Shown here: one piece after another, positions 24,984 to 32,785 of the stretch
How the letters are laid out: every line of letters begins with the position of its first letter
Position numbering within the stretch: the stretch's first letter is position 1
DNA from: Deltaproteobacteria bacterium
GTDB lineage: Bacteria > Desulfobacterota > Dissulfuribacteria > Dissulfuribacterales > QOAL01
Assembly (NCBI GenBank): GCA_026986785.1
Contig: JALSNW010000033.1
Coordinates: 1 to 32,785 of the forward strand
Direction: 5' to 3'
DNA: 32,785 bases
Made by a program: the position numbers and the translations under genes
Notes under the pieces: model-generated
What the model saw: only the letters and a program-made list of their open reading frames with translations
What the model was told of the DNA's origin: nothing
Databases searched by the model: none

Positions 24984-25029
24984 GAACTTCCGCCCTTTGG
25001 ATAATTTTTTTGCACATAGGCTTCTTTGC

Positions 25030-25065
25030 AGCCAAGTCCTCGATCGTGCTTGAGCCTCCTTGGCT
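25030..25065 (-). promoter_or_regulatory. weak stem-loop in the leader of the arn-type unit
   Basis: AGCCAAG (25030-25036) pairs with CTTGGCT (25059-25065) across a 22-nt loop, in the leader upstream of the arnE-like gene. It could be a leader structure, but a 7-bp stem with a large loop is not strong. The rest of the 24984-25196 gap holds no identified site, apart from the ribosome binding site of the next gene. Confidence 0.2.
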
Positions 25066-25196
25066 ATCACAGAATAGATTTACTTAACTAAGAGACAATT
25101 TGAAAGGGAAAAACATATACTCGAGGTCTCGTTCTGGCCCAACTCTTGCTCATTTGCGAATAAGCCGATGAAAAAATAAAACCCAGGAGTCAAGAG

Positions 25197-26372
25197 ATGG
25201 CGCGAAAACTTGCTTTCTGTATATATTTTTCAATTATGTTGTTTTCCTCAGACGTCATGGCGGAAGGAATTGCCATAGGTACCCAGGCAGAATCGTCCTA
25301 TCTTACCATGACTGGCCTATGGGATTTTCATACCTCCGATTACACGGTAACAGGAACATGTCCTGCAGGGAACCCGGCATCAGGGACCCTTTCCATATTC
25401 AGTGATACCAATGCCACAAAAACAGCAGTACTCCAATTCCTCAACGGGATAACATGTAATCCCTCTGAAAGCTGTATGTACAGGGGAACAAGCCAGGACC
25501 CCATCAGTATCGTGGTCTCCAACAGCATAATAGACCAAAACGGTGGCTATGCCACCAATACCTTGGCCATTACTTGGTCATCGAATTCTACTGCATACGG
25601 TACCGGTGCATCCGTATACAACTTTTCAAATGGTGTTTCTTGTACCTGGAACTACAAGATCTCCCTGACCCGCAGACGTGGCAGTGCCAAAAATGGCTGG
25701 TGGTATGACTCAAAGGCCATTGGCACAGGGCTTTCCATAGAGATACAAAACGATAAACTCTTTCTTGCCTGGTACTCGTATGACGAAAAAGGCAATCCTG
25801 TGTGGCTCACCTCTTATGGCAATCTTACAGACACAGGCGATTTCAATGGGACCTTATACGAATGGAAGGGATGGAACCTTTTAGGCCAATATTTTGCCCC
25901 CACCGCCTCTGAAGCAGGGACCATATTGCTGGATTTCACCAGCGATAATACAACGACCATGTCCTGGAGTTACAAGGGGATAGATGGAAATTGCTCCTTG
26001 GTGAAATTCATGGATACCTTGTCTCCAGGCGTTAGGGACCCAAGGAACTTGAATGGATGGTGGTTTGACCCCGACTATGACGGCATGGGACTTTACATGG
26101 AGTCAGAAGGAGAAAAGATGTTCATGGCCTGGTACAACTACGACCCATTTGGGAAGCCTCGGTGGTGGACCGCATCCGAGACCTTTAGGACAACCGATGA
26201 CTCCTTTTATTCAAAACTTACTGAATGGAGAGACGGTCAATGTTTTGGGTGCTCTTATAAATTGCCAGTGGCAGTAGAGGTTGGGGATCTGCTCGTTCAA
26301 TTCACATCAGACACTACAGCCACCATGTTCTGGAATGGCAAGATATTCCACATAAGACGCTTCATTTTCTGA
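25197..26372 (+). CDS. exported protein with two GWW-type repeats
   Basis: No function is known to me. A signal peptide (MARKLAFCIYFSIMLFSSDVMA) is followed by an N-terminal domain of about 140 residues that starts TGLWDFHTSDYTVTGTC and has several cysteines. Two copies of a repeat of about 105 residues follow, at 166-271 and 286-389. Both begin NGWW, contain a LFLAWYSYD / MFMAWYNYD strand, then GNPVWLT / GKPRWWT, then LYEW / LTEW, and end with a LLDFTSDNTTTMSW / LVQFTSDTTATMFW strand. The repeats look like beta structure in an extracellular or outer-surface protein. CAGGAG lies 7 nt before the ATG. Confidence 0.75.
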   Translation: MARKLAFCIYFSIMLFSSDVMAEGIAIGTQAESSYLTMTGLWDFHTSDYTVTGTCPAGNPASGTLSIFSDTNATKTAVLQFLNGITCNPSESCMYRGTSQDPISIVVSNSIIDQNGGYATNTLAITWSSNSTAYGTGASVYNFSNGVSCTWNYKISLTRRRGSAKNGWWYDSKAIGTGLSIEIQNDKLFLAWYSYDEKGNPVWLTSYGNLTDTGDFNGTLYEWKGWNLLGQYFAPTASEAGTILLDFTSDNTTTMSWSYKGIDGNCSLVKFMDTLSPGVRDPRNLNGWWFDPDYDGMGLYMESEGEKMFMAWYNYDPFGKPRWWTASETFRTTDDSFYSKLTEWRDGQCFGCSYKLPVAVEVGDLLVQFTSDTTATMFWNGKIFHIRRFIF

Positions 26373-26430
26373 TTGAGTCAGGCCTTATCAAGTGCCTCAT
26401 TCAACAGACATGGCCAAAATACAAGCAGGC

Positions 26431-27489
26431 TCAATAGGCCTTCTCACCAAGCCTTACCTTGAGTCTTCTCAACCTGTGTTCCCTGTAAAAAGAGACGAGC
26501 ACCTCGGAGCCAGCACCCTTTTTGTTGAGGACATCCACAAAACTCGAATCGGATATGATGGGCGTACGATCCACAGCAACGATAAAATCTCCATCAAGGG
26601 GATATATCCTGTTTCCAAGCCTGAGCGTCCTGTCACTACCCCTGAATCCAGCCCGCTGGGCAGGGCTGCCTTGTGCCACCTTTACCAGCAGCACACCCTT
26701 TTGTGCAGGCAGATCCAAAAGGGCTGCCAGATTAGGGTCAACAGTGATAAAACTCGCCCCAAACCAGGCACGCTTCACCTCGCCATTTTCTACAAGTTGA
26801 TTCACTATCCACCTGACTTGGCCTGATGGCAACAAAAAGCCAATATCTGGTGGAAGGTGCCTGCTATTTAGGATACCCATGCCCAAGAGCCTGCCACCCT
26901 TATCGAAAAATGGCGCTCCATTCAAACCCTCGTGTACATAGATATCAGTTTGGATCAGATCGTACATGACATTGTTACCAAAACGAAGGGACCTCCGCGG
27001 GGCCGAACAGATACCTCTTAACACCTGAATACGTCCATCAGGACCAACCCCTCCGGCTATGATCTCCTGGCCTAGGCTCGGTCTTGATGACTTGCTGAAC
27101 CTTACGGGCTGGAGTTTCTTGAGCACATTTTCAGGGGCCTTCATCCTTACTACCCCTATACCGGTCTCTTTGTCTTGGCCAATGAGGACCGCTGGCCAGT
27201 AGCCAAGTGACGGTATGGAGCACTCGATGGAATGGATATCGGAGATGACAGAGACCTGGACTGCAATGTCCCCCTTCCTGTCGATTACAAAACCAGGGCC
27301 TACCCCCTTGAAGGCCACTGGAGACAACGCCTCATCTGGGCTTATCCTTTTACTTGTAAGGAAAACAACCGAGGACAATGGATTGAATCTCTTACTATTC
27401 TTCCGGGCAAGAACCGGCCCAGCATAAAAAGCCAGGACAAGACTGGCGCAAACGATTGTACAAATGCACCTAAAATAAAACTTCACCAA
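26431..27489 (-). CDS. exported HtrA-like pseudoprotease with PDZ domain
   Basis: A 352-residue protein with a signal peptide (residues 1-28), a trypsin-like domain of the DegP/HtrA type (about 35-235) and a C-terminal PDZ domain (about 255-348; LLVKVAQGSPAQRAGF, then VAVDRTPI). Alignment by motif puts a Ser at the catalytic His position (QVSVI in place of N-H-V, residue 80), a Gly at the Asp (KETGIGVV, residue 110) and an Asn at the Ser (EGLNGAPFF in place of G-N-S-G-G-P, residue 190). All three triad residues are therefore lost while the fold markers stay. It probably binds proteins or peptides without cutting. It converges with the GWW-repeat gene. Confidence 0.85.
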   Translation of the reverse strand: MVKFYFRCICTIVCASLVLAFYAGPVLARKNSKRFNPLSSVVFLTSKRISPDEALSPVAFKGVGPGFVIDRKGDIAVQVSVISDIHSIECSIPSLGYWPAVLIGQDKETGIGVVRMKAPENVLKKLQPVRFSKSSRPSLGQEIIAGGVGPDGRIQVLRGICSAPRRSLRFGNNVMYDLIQTDIYVHEGLNGAPFFDKGGRLLGMGILNSRHLPPDIGFLLPSGQVRWIVNQLVENGEVKRAWFGASFITVDPNLAALLDLPAQKGVLLVKVAQGSPAQRAGFRGSDRTLRLGNRIYPLDGDFIVAVDRTPIISDSSFVDVLNKKGAGSEVLVSFYREHRLRRLKVRLGEKAY

Positions 27490-27502
27490 AACCTACCTCA
27501 TC

Positions 27503-27829
27503 TGTAAAAAACCTTTACATGAATACCACTAAGGCCCTTGAATGAATCCCGATAGCTACAACACACATGGCCAGGAGACAGTACCCAGGCCCATGAACGG
27601 GAAACAAGGTCAATCACAAGACCCACAAGCCAAACCCTTGCCATATTACTGGCATCTATTCCCATGAGTCAACCCGCAGAGGAAGATCAAATGCGCATTG
27701 ATTTGGCATAAAAGTACCCGATCTTAGTAAGGTGATACCCATTGCTGGCAGGGGCTTGTAGTAGGATATTGCTCCAAACCCCGGGGACATGAACCCGGAT
27801 TATGCAGCTCGCAAGTTTGCGGCTTCAAC
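27503..27829. repeat. intergenic region with a repeated motif
   Basis: The 348-bp gap between two exported-protein genes has no gene that I can support. TGAACCCGGATTAT (27790-27803) is identical to 21164-21177, and a GCTTCAA (27822-27828) follows it much as ACTTCAA follows the first copy (21180-21186), though at a longer distance. A small inverted repeat, TGTAAA / TTTACA (27503-27519), sits just before the pseudoprotease start. Confidence 0.4.
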
Positions 27830-27837
27830 TACTGGAT

Positions 27838-29634
27838 TTAGCGTACAGGAACGAGCTGCCATCCAGAAGGTGTTATCTTCACCATTGCCTTTATGTGAAG
27901 TGGGCCTGAAAATGTAACAGGAACAGGATATAGGATCCTGATGGTACCGTCTGTAAAGGTACCATCCATTTTGCTTCCGTAGTTGTGGCGGGCAAAGGCA
28001 AGCTTCAGCCTGGCAACTTCTTTGGGAGGCTTAACCATCCAGCCCCATGCCCATCCGTCAAGCTCTACCACCCTTCCTGCAAACCAGTGAGGATTTGCAT
28101 CTATTCTTGCAAGCATGGACTCCTTTGGGCCTGGGATATTTGACTGATCCTCGGATGTACGAACGAAGGGTCCAGTAAATATGTGCAGGCTATCAAAATC
28201 CGAAACAACCAGGCTGTTTCCTGCCATTGCAGCATCAATTACTGTAGAATCTTTATCCATGCATATGTCCTGGGCCATCTCAAGGTCTTTGCCCTTGAAG
28301 ATTCTAAGACAAAGCCGCTGCCGTCTGAGATAGCGTCCTTTATAAGAGACAAGCCCTCTTCCAGGGACAAAGGATACCAGGTATTCATCCCCAGGCACGA
28401 GGAAGAACAGGCCACCCCTTTTTCTGGATGTTCTCATCCTCTTTACCCCACCGGTTTTCACATCCAGTTCTATGCGCAATAGGCGACCAGACTTGTAACA
28501 AAAGAGCTGCTGGTCCGTCGAGGAAAAGGTGGCCTGATACAAAAAACTGTTTCCCCCACGAAGGCGTATTGTATCAAGAAGCCTGCTACCCTTGATATCC
28601 CAGAGCTCACCAAGGCTTGTAAATACCCATGGATGCATCCTAGCAAAAACAAAGGGTTGCCCGCTTCGTATAAGAAAGATCTGACGATTGGTAAGGATCT
28701 GCCTGATTTCATATTTTGCCCCTCCTTTATATAAGGCAACCAAAGGCTCCTTCTCATGGAAAAGAAACCCTTTGAAACGGACATTCTTTCCCAAGATCTT
28801 CCCAGATCCAGGTGTACAAAAGGTAAACCTATACTTTAAGACAGCTCCTTTTTTCAGGTCCATGAACCTTAGCTGCCTCTTGCTGAACCTTTGCATGTCT
28901 GTGTAGCAATCAAAGGCAATCACGTTGGATAGAGGGGTAAAGGTGACAGTTTCTGCAAGGTTTGCAAATATCCAGGAGCGGGTTCGTTTCCTTGCCATGA
29001 GATCTATGAGGGATATCTCGCCAATGGGGCAGAGATTGCCATTTTCATCCTCAAAACTCATGTCTGTCAAGACAGCGGCCACTCGTCCGTCTTCAGAGAT
29101 GGAGATGGATCTAACCGGGGCATTTATGCCAAGAGGAACCTTTGTGACCGTGCCCCATTGGTCCACAACCAAAATGCCGGTTTCACCAACATTCCCAACA
29201 GGCTCCCTCATGGCCTCCGGATATGTCTTGGCGTAGAAAAGGGCACCCTTTAGGAAAAACGGTAGGGCCTGCCTTAAGAATGAAGGAGGAAGAAGTCCTT
29301 TTGACCAGCCAGGGGACCTCGCCTCCATTTCTCTGGAGGCCTTTTGCCCTACCTCTTTCATGGCCCTATCCATATCTTGCCAGCTACCATAATTTTTCCT
29401 GACACTATCATCTATTATGGCGCTGATGCGTCTTTTCTCAGCCTCCAGCTCAGCTGGCTCAGGAGTAATCTTACTCATGTATCCAAAGACGGCAAATCCC
29501 CCTGAAAAGGCCGCTGGTGTGAAATAGTAGGCACCTGGGATCTTATCAACTCGGTATGGTGTGAACACCTGCCCCCACGCAGGGACAAAAGACAACACAA
29601 AGAGGGATAGTATCAAGAAACCGCATTTCTTCAT
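27838..29634 (-). CDS. large exported protein of unknown function
   Basis: I do not recognise this 598-residue protein. A signal peptide (MKKCGFLILSLFVLSFVPAWG) predicts export. The N-terminal part has an acidic helical segment (about 60-110; ELEAEKRRISAIIDDSVRKN). The middle (about 160-510) alternates short hydrophobic strands with turns and could be a beta-propeller, but no clear repeat signature is visible. The C-terminal 80 residues contain DGWAWGWM and AFARHNYG and may form a separate beta domain. The start at 29634 follows GAAGGA at about 9 nt; the longer frame adds 12 residues with no signal sequence. It lies upstream of the pseudoprotease on the same strand, but the 348-bp gap makes an operon uncertain. 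Confidence 0.6.
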   Translation of the reverse strand: MKKCGFLILSLFVLSFVPAWGQVFTPYRVDKIPGAYYFTPAAFSGGFAVFGYMSKITPEPAELEAEKRRISAIIDDSVRKNYGSWQDMDRAMKEVGQKASREMEARSPGWSKGLLPPSFLRQALPFFLKGALFYAKTYPEAMREPVGNVGETGILVVDQWGTVTKVPLGINAPVRSISISEDGRVAAVLTDMSFEDENGNLCPIGEISLIDLMARKRTRSWIFANLAETVTFTPLSNVIAFDCYTDMQRFSKRQLRFMDLKKGAVLKYRFTFCTPGSGKILGKNVRFKGFLFHEKEPLVALYKGGAKYEIRQILTNRQIFLIRSGQPFVFARMHPWVFTSLGELWDIKGSRLLDTIRLRGGNSFLYQATFSSTDQQLFCYKSGRLLRIELDVKTGGVKRMRTSRKRGGLFFLVPGDEYLVSFVPGRGLVSYKGRYLRRQRLCLRIFKGKDLEMAQDICMDKDSTVIDAAMAGNSLVVSDFDSLHIFTGPFVRTSEDQSNIPGPKESMLARIDANPHWFAGRVVELDGWAWGWMVKPPKEVARLKLAFARHNYGSKMDGTFTDGTIRILYPVPVTFSGPLHIKAMVKITPSGWQLVPVR

Positions 29635-29759
29635 GTAGCTTTTTCCTTCAAGGTACTCAAGATATCTCAATGCATTACCATCTAATTACAAAGAGTCAAA
29701 TAGCTGTACCAGTATTTCTTTAAATTTTGGTCAGTTCACCAGATCATTGAACAGCATGA

Positions 29760-29945
29760 AACCCGTATGCAGATCGCATCATTTGTATCAGGAACAAATA
29801 TAAATGGGAAGACGTGTATGTTAACTATTCAATATTAAAAAATCTTCTTCAGGCATTTGAAAACACCAAGGTATTAAATGAGGGCTCTTCATATTTCTTT
29901 AGACATCTAATAGAAAAACTGGACTTTTGGTTACTTCTCAAATAG
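29760..29945 (+). other. short open frame, possible gene remnant
   Basis: A frame stays open for 62 codons from after a TGA (29757-29759) to a TAG (29943-29945), with no ATG. A GTG at 29814 would give 43 residues. The predicted peptide (for example WEDVYVNYSILKNLLQAFEN) has ordinary protein composition, with a helical look and several aromatic residues. It may be a decayed gene end or chance in AT-rich DNA. The rest of 29671-29983 holds no site that I can identify. Confidence 0.2.
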
Positions 29946-29983
29946 AGTCTATCAATGATGTCTTTTTATGCCACCTACACCTT

Positions 29984-30595
29984 ATGAAAAAATACAGCTT
30001 AAAGATCGTTTTCACACTGGCTGGATTGATATTCGGGGTGCTGGTGGCACACCCCTATATCATGCTGGTCTACTATTTTACCTCACCAGACAGGGGCCAC
30101 GTACCCGGAGGTGGATCGGTATTCACGGCATTAGCCTATGCCTTCTCTTCCTCGATGCTCCCCATGACCCTGGCCCTGTCCTTTTTCTGCGGTGTGATCG
30201 GTTTCCTATCCAGCCTCCTCGTTGAGAGAAACCGAAAGCTTGCCCGCATGCAATTTGCCGTCCAGAGACAGGAGGCGGTAATGGGCTCCCTTCAGAAGCT
30301 TCTCTCCGTGCTTTCCCACTTCATACTGAATTCAACCATGGTAATTGCCTCGAGCACCAGGCGCCTTCGCAGCAAGGTGAAAGGCATGAACCTTCCCGCT
30401 GACTTTGAAGAGACACTGAAGGGAATCGAACAGCAGGCCAAGAAGAACGAAGAGGTCCTGAAGCTCATGCAGGAAAATGACTACCTGGAATGCGTGGAAA
30501 ATGCAGACAGATCCATGGCCAGGATTATAGAGCTTACAAGATGGATAGAAGACCGCATCTCCAGTCATGAAGCAGGCGGCAATGCCCGGAGCTGA
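29984..30595 (+). CDS. membrane protein with a histidine-kinase-like dimerisation helix, no ATPase domain
   Basis: This 203-residue protein has two membrane helices (about 8-28 and 52-77) joined by a periplasmic loop, then a cytoplasmic helical region. The segment SVLSHFILNSTMVIASSTRRLR resembles the HisKA H-box region (His112), and the rest is a long coiled coil that ends the protein without any HATPase motif. It could be a truncated sensor, a phosphotransfer relay or an unrelated coiled-coil protein. The ATG at 29984 is the best start because it leads straight into the first membrane helix, but its ribosome binding site is poor. A TolC-family gene begins 103 bp downstream in the same direction. 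Confidence 0.6.
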   Translation: MKKYSLKIVFTLAGLIFGVLVAHPYIMLVYYFTSPDRGHVPGGGSVFTALAYAFSSSMLPMTLALSFFCGVIGFLSSLLVERNRKLARMQFAVQRQEAVMGSLQKLLSVLSHFILNSTMVIASSTRRLRSKVKGMNLPADFEETLKGIEQQAKKNEEVLKLMQENDYLECVENADRSMARIIELTRWIEDRISSHEAGGNARS

Positions 30596-30698
30596 TGCCA
30601 TGGCACGGCATAGCTGTACAGTTTCCAGGTGCGGTCACTGGAACAGGCCCCTTTTGCATCGCCCTGTCACAGGCCACAGGCCATGCCAGAAAAATATC

Positions 30699-32165
30699 AT
30701 GAAGATTTCAAGGGTTGCAGCCATGATTTTCCACCTTGCTACCTTTTTCCTTGTATGGGCACAGATTTTTCTGGCAGGCGAGCCGACAGTCAGTGCGGAA
30801 AACAGCCCTGGAAATGTTACGACTGTCCGGCTCACCCTCTGTGAGGCAGTATTGACCGCCCTGGACAACAACCCGGACATAAGGGCCCTGGATGCCAGGT
30901 ACATGGCTGCTGTCAACATCGCTCCACAGGCTGGAAGCCTTCCGGACCCTGTCCTCAGCTTCAATGCGCTGAATCTTCCCACGGACACCTTCTCCCTTGA
31001 CCAGGAACCCATGACCCAGATGCAGGTCAAGCTGACCCAGACCATACCCTTTCCGGGGAAGCTGTCCATGAAGGAGACCGCGGCCGGGAGGGAAGCCGAG
31101 GCATTGAAATTCCAGGTAGATGAGCTGAAACTTAAGGTAGTCTCCCGGGTGGAAACCCTCTGGTGGGATGTTTTCTACCTGGAAAAGGCCCTGGAAATAG
31201 TGAGGCAGAACAGGATACTGATCCAGGAAATTATTGACACCGCCAGGGCAAAGTACGAGGTGGGCAGAGGCATGCAGCAGGACGTACTCCTGGCGCAGGT
31301 CGAGCTTTCAGAACTCCTGAATGCCGAGGTAGACCTCCAGGGCAGGATAGCAGGCGGCATGGCAAAGCTTGCAAGGCTTGCAGGAAGGGATGAAATGATC
31401 TCCCACAGGATAGCAGTGGACACTTCGGTAACCATGGAAGATATCGGCCCTGAAAGGGAAATCTTCCGTACCGCCCTGGCCAAACGGCCTGCTCTCAAGG
31501 CAGCAGGCAAAAAAATAGGGGCCGCACAGGCAAGGCTCAAGCTCTCCCAAAAGGGTTACTTTCCTGATTTCACCCTGGGAGCAGCCTATGGTTTCAGACA
31601 GGACAGTCCCCAGGGCATGGACCGACCGAATTTCGCATCATTCATGATCTCCATGAACATACCCATCTGGGCAGGTAGGAAGCAGTCCAGGGAGATCGCC
31701 AGGCGAGACCGGGAACTCCAGGGGCAGAAGGAGCTTTACCGGAGCTCGAAACAACAGGTTTTCCAGGAGATCGCCTCTGCCCTGGCTGACCTCAGAAGTC
31801 TCAGGAAACAGGCCTTCTTCTACCGTGATGCGGTCATTCCCCAGGCAAGGCTCACGTTCTCATCGATGCTGAGTGCCTACCAGGTAAACCGGGTGGATTT
31901 CCTGAACGTCATCAGGGCACGGCTTGCCATCCTCGGCTATGAAAAGAGATACTGGCGAGCGATTACAGATGCAAAGAAGGCAGAGGCCAGGCTGCGTGCC
32001 GCCGAGGGGAGCCTTCCGATTGCCTGTAAAAAGGTCGCGGTATCCGCCATCCATGGGGTAAAAGAGCCCGGCACTGCAGGAACAGGAACGCCCCGCCATC
32101 CTCTTTCCAGCCCCTGCACCCCGCCTCAATCAGATACAGCACAATCAGGAGATGTGACCAGATGA
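30699..32165 (+). CDS. TolC-family outer membrane efflux protein
   Basis: The outer-membrane channel of a tripartite RND pump. The 488-residue protein has a signal peptide (IFHLATFFLVWAQIFLA, cleavage near the SAEN) and the OEP repeat structure of long helices: LTLCEAVLTALDNNPDIRALDAR opens the first half, and QTIPFPGKLSMKETAAG is the typical CusC/CzcC-type segment. The second half ends with LTFSSMLSAYQVNRVDFLNVIRARLAI. No lipobox is seen. The C-terminal 50 residues are low in complexity. The start at 30699 is chosen because it opens the signal peptide; an in-frame upstream ATG at 30567 adds a non-hydrophobic leader and overlaps the preceding gene. The stop overlaps the adaptor gene by 4 bp (ATGA). 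Confidence 0.88.
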   Translation: MKISRVAAMIFHLATFFLVWAQIFLAGEPTVSAENSPGNVTTVRLTLCEAVLTALDNNPDIRALDARYMAAVNIAPQAGSLPDPVLSFNALNLPTDTFSLDQEPMTQMQVKLTQTIPFPGKLSMKETAAGREAEALKFQVDELKLKVVSRVETLWWDVFYLEKALEIVRQNRILIQEIIDTARAKYEVGRGMQQDVLLAQVELSELLNAEVDLQGRIAGGMAKLARLAGRDEMISHRIAVDTSVTMEDIGPEREIFRTALAKRPALKAAGKKIGAAQARLKLSQKGYFPDFTLGAAYGFRQDSPQGMDRPNFASFMISMNIPIWAGRKQSREIARRDRELQGQKELYRSSKQQVFQEIASALADLRSLRKQAFFYRDAVIPQARLTFSSMLSAYQVNRVDFLNVIRARLAILGYEKRYWRAITDAKKAEARLRAAEGSLPIACKKVAVSAIHGVKEPGTAGTGTPRHPLSSPCTPPQSDTAQSGDVTR

Positions 32166-32785
32166 ACTTCTTAAAGATCCCCTTCACTGCCGTGACATGC
32201 ATACTCATTGGGATAGGTGCCGGTTACCTCCTGAAGGACAGGATCGCCTCACTCCTTCCGGGAGGCAGCGGGCCTGCCGGGATGGTCCAGAACCATGAAA
32301 GCAGTACCGGGACATTTTCTAAGACCCGAGCTACTGACAACCCGTATAAAAAGAAGAAGATACTCTTTTACAGAAACCCCATGAATCCGGCTGTAACGTC
32401 TCCAGTGCCCAAAAAGGATGAAATGGGCATGGATTACGTGCCGGTTTACCAGGAGGGAGGTATGCCCGGACAAGCCCCGGGAACCGTCAGAATAGACCCC
32501 GTGGTGGAACAGAACATGGGTGTTCGAACAGGTATTGCCAGGGTGAGAAAGATGAGCCACCGGGTCAGGACGTACGCACGGGTGGAATACGACCAGACCC
32601 GGATCTTTTCCATCCATCCCCGTTTCGCGGGCTGGCTCGAAAGGGTCCTGGTGACCCGGCAGGGGGATTTCATAAAAAAGGGGCAGCTCCTGGCGACCAT
32701 CTATTCGCCCGAGCTTGTCTCCACGCAGCAGGACTTCCTCCTTGCCCTTAGGGCTGGAGACAGCTTGAAAAAGACTTCGAAAGAA
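32162..32785 (+). CDS. CusB/CzcB-type RND periplasmic adaptor (partial, 3' end outside window)
   Basis: The first 208 codons of an adaptor that links an inner-membrane RND pump to the TolC-family channel. It has an N-terminal signal/anchor (TAVTCILIGIGAGYLL), then a heavy-metal-binding domain of the CusB type (about 66-96: FYRNPMNPAVTSPVPKKDEMGMDYVPVY). The start of the hairpin/lipoyl region follows, with HPRFAGWLERVLV and GDFIKKGQLLATIYSPEL. That methionine- and proline-rich metal-binding segment points to heavy-metal export (copper, silver, zinc or similar). The gene is cut by the end of the window, so the RND pump itself is probably just outside. Confidence 0.9.
   Translation, partial: MNFLKIPFTAVTCILIGIGAGYLLKDRIASLLPGGSGPAGMVQNHESSTGTFSKTRATDNPYKKKKILFYRNPMNPAVTSPVPKKDEMGMDYVPVYQEGGMPGQAPGTVRIDPVVEQNMGVRTGIARVRKMSHRVRTYARVEYDQTRIFSIHPRFAGWLERVLVTRQGDFIKKGQLLATIYSPELVSTQQDFLLALRAGDSLKKTSKE

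Noticed and set aside
24984-25070. N-terminal extension of the arnE-like protein
   Set aside because: The added leader is charged and starts with GTG; AGGGCGGA before ATG 24983 gives a better start.
30567-30698. N-terminal extension of the TolC-family protein
   Set aside because: It overlaps the preceding gene and adds a non-hydrophobic leader in front of the signal peptide.
29984-32785. Horizontal transfer of the efflux operon from base composition
   Set aside because: Lines sampled by eye in this region and in the mfd and exported-protein regions had similar GC (about 48-60%), so no shift is shown.
1-32785. tRNA, rRNA or riboswitch
   Set aside because: No cloverleaf, rRNA segment or known riboswitch core was found by reading the gene-free gaps.

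Overview
The window looks like chromosomal DNA of a Gram-negative bacterium of roughly 50% GC, most likely a member of the Desulfobacterota/Deltaproteobacteria. Gram-negative: lipid A-type aminoarabinose genes (arnB, arnD, an arnE-like flippase), a SurA-type periplasmic chaperone, and a TolC-CusB type efflux system. The taxonomic guess rests on gene neighbourhoods and general protein character only; no rRNA or tRNA gene is visible.

Layout. (1) 197-5963, + strand: a tightly coupled run of ndk, thiL, an O6-alkylguanine methyltransferase, a YfcE/MJ0936-type phosphodiesterase, a stand-alone HyuA-type hydantoinase/oxoprolinase subunit and a PAS histidine kinase. It ends at an inverted-repeat terminator. 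(2) 6058-6900, - strand: mrp, an Fe-S carrier ATPase, divergent from acs. (3) 7102-12456, + strand: acs, galU, priA and a small membrane protein, ending in a bidirectional terminator. (4) 12523-12909, - strand: a secreted small protein with no aromatic residues and a LEA-like look. (5) 13087-20421, - strand: a housekeeping operon of an unknown 202-residue protein, mfd, surA, a RodZ-like HTH/membrane protein, recO and a LOG-family gene, with a good candidate promoter in front. (6) 20574-20945, - strand: an orphan receiver domain, then about 440 bp of non-coding DNA full of inverted repeats. (7) 21386-24983, - strand: an incomplete arn-type cluster (arnE-like, arnB, arnD) coupled to a WaaG-like glycosyltransferase. 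(8) 25197-29634: three exported proteins. One has two GWW-type repeats, one is an HtrA-like protein that has lost its whole catalytic triad, and one is an unrecognised 598-residue protein. (9) 29984-32785, + strand: a membrane protein with a histidine-kinase-like dimerisation helix, a TolC-family outer-membrane protein and the start of a CusB-type adaptor cut by the window edge.

How the genes work together. Most of the window is core metabolism and genome maintenance: nucleotide balance, thiamine diphosphate, DNA repair by direct reversal, transcription-coupled repair, RecO recombination, replication restart, acetate activation and UDP-glucose synthesis. The more accessory parts are the cell-surface modification cluster, the exported-protein block and the efflux operon. 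The strongest candidates for something unusual are the reduced arn cluster with its own glycosyltransferase, the HtrA-like pseudoprotease, and the kinase-like membrane protein heading the efflux operon. I do not see a clearly new defence or mobile system in the window.
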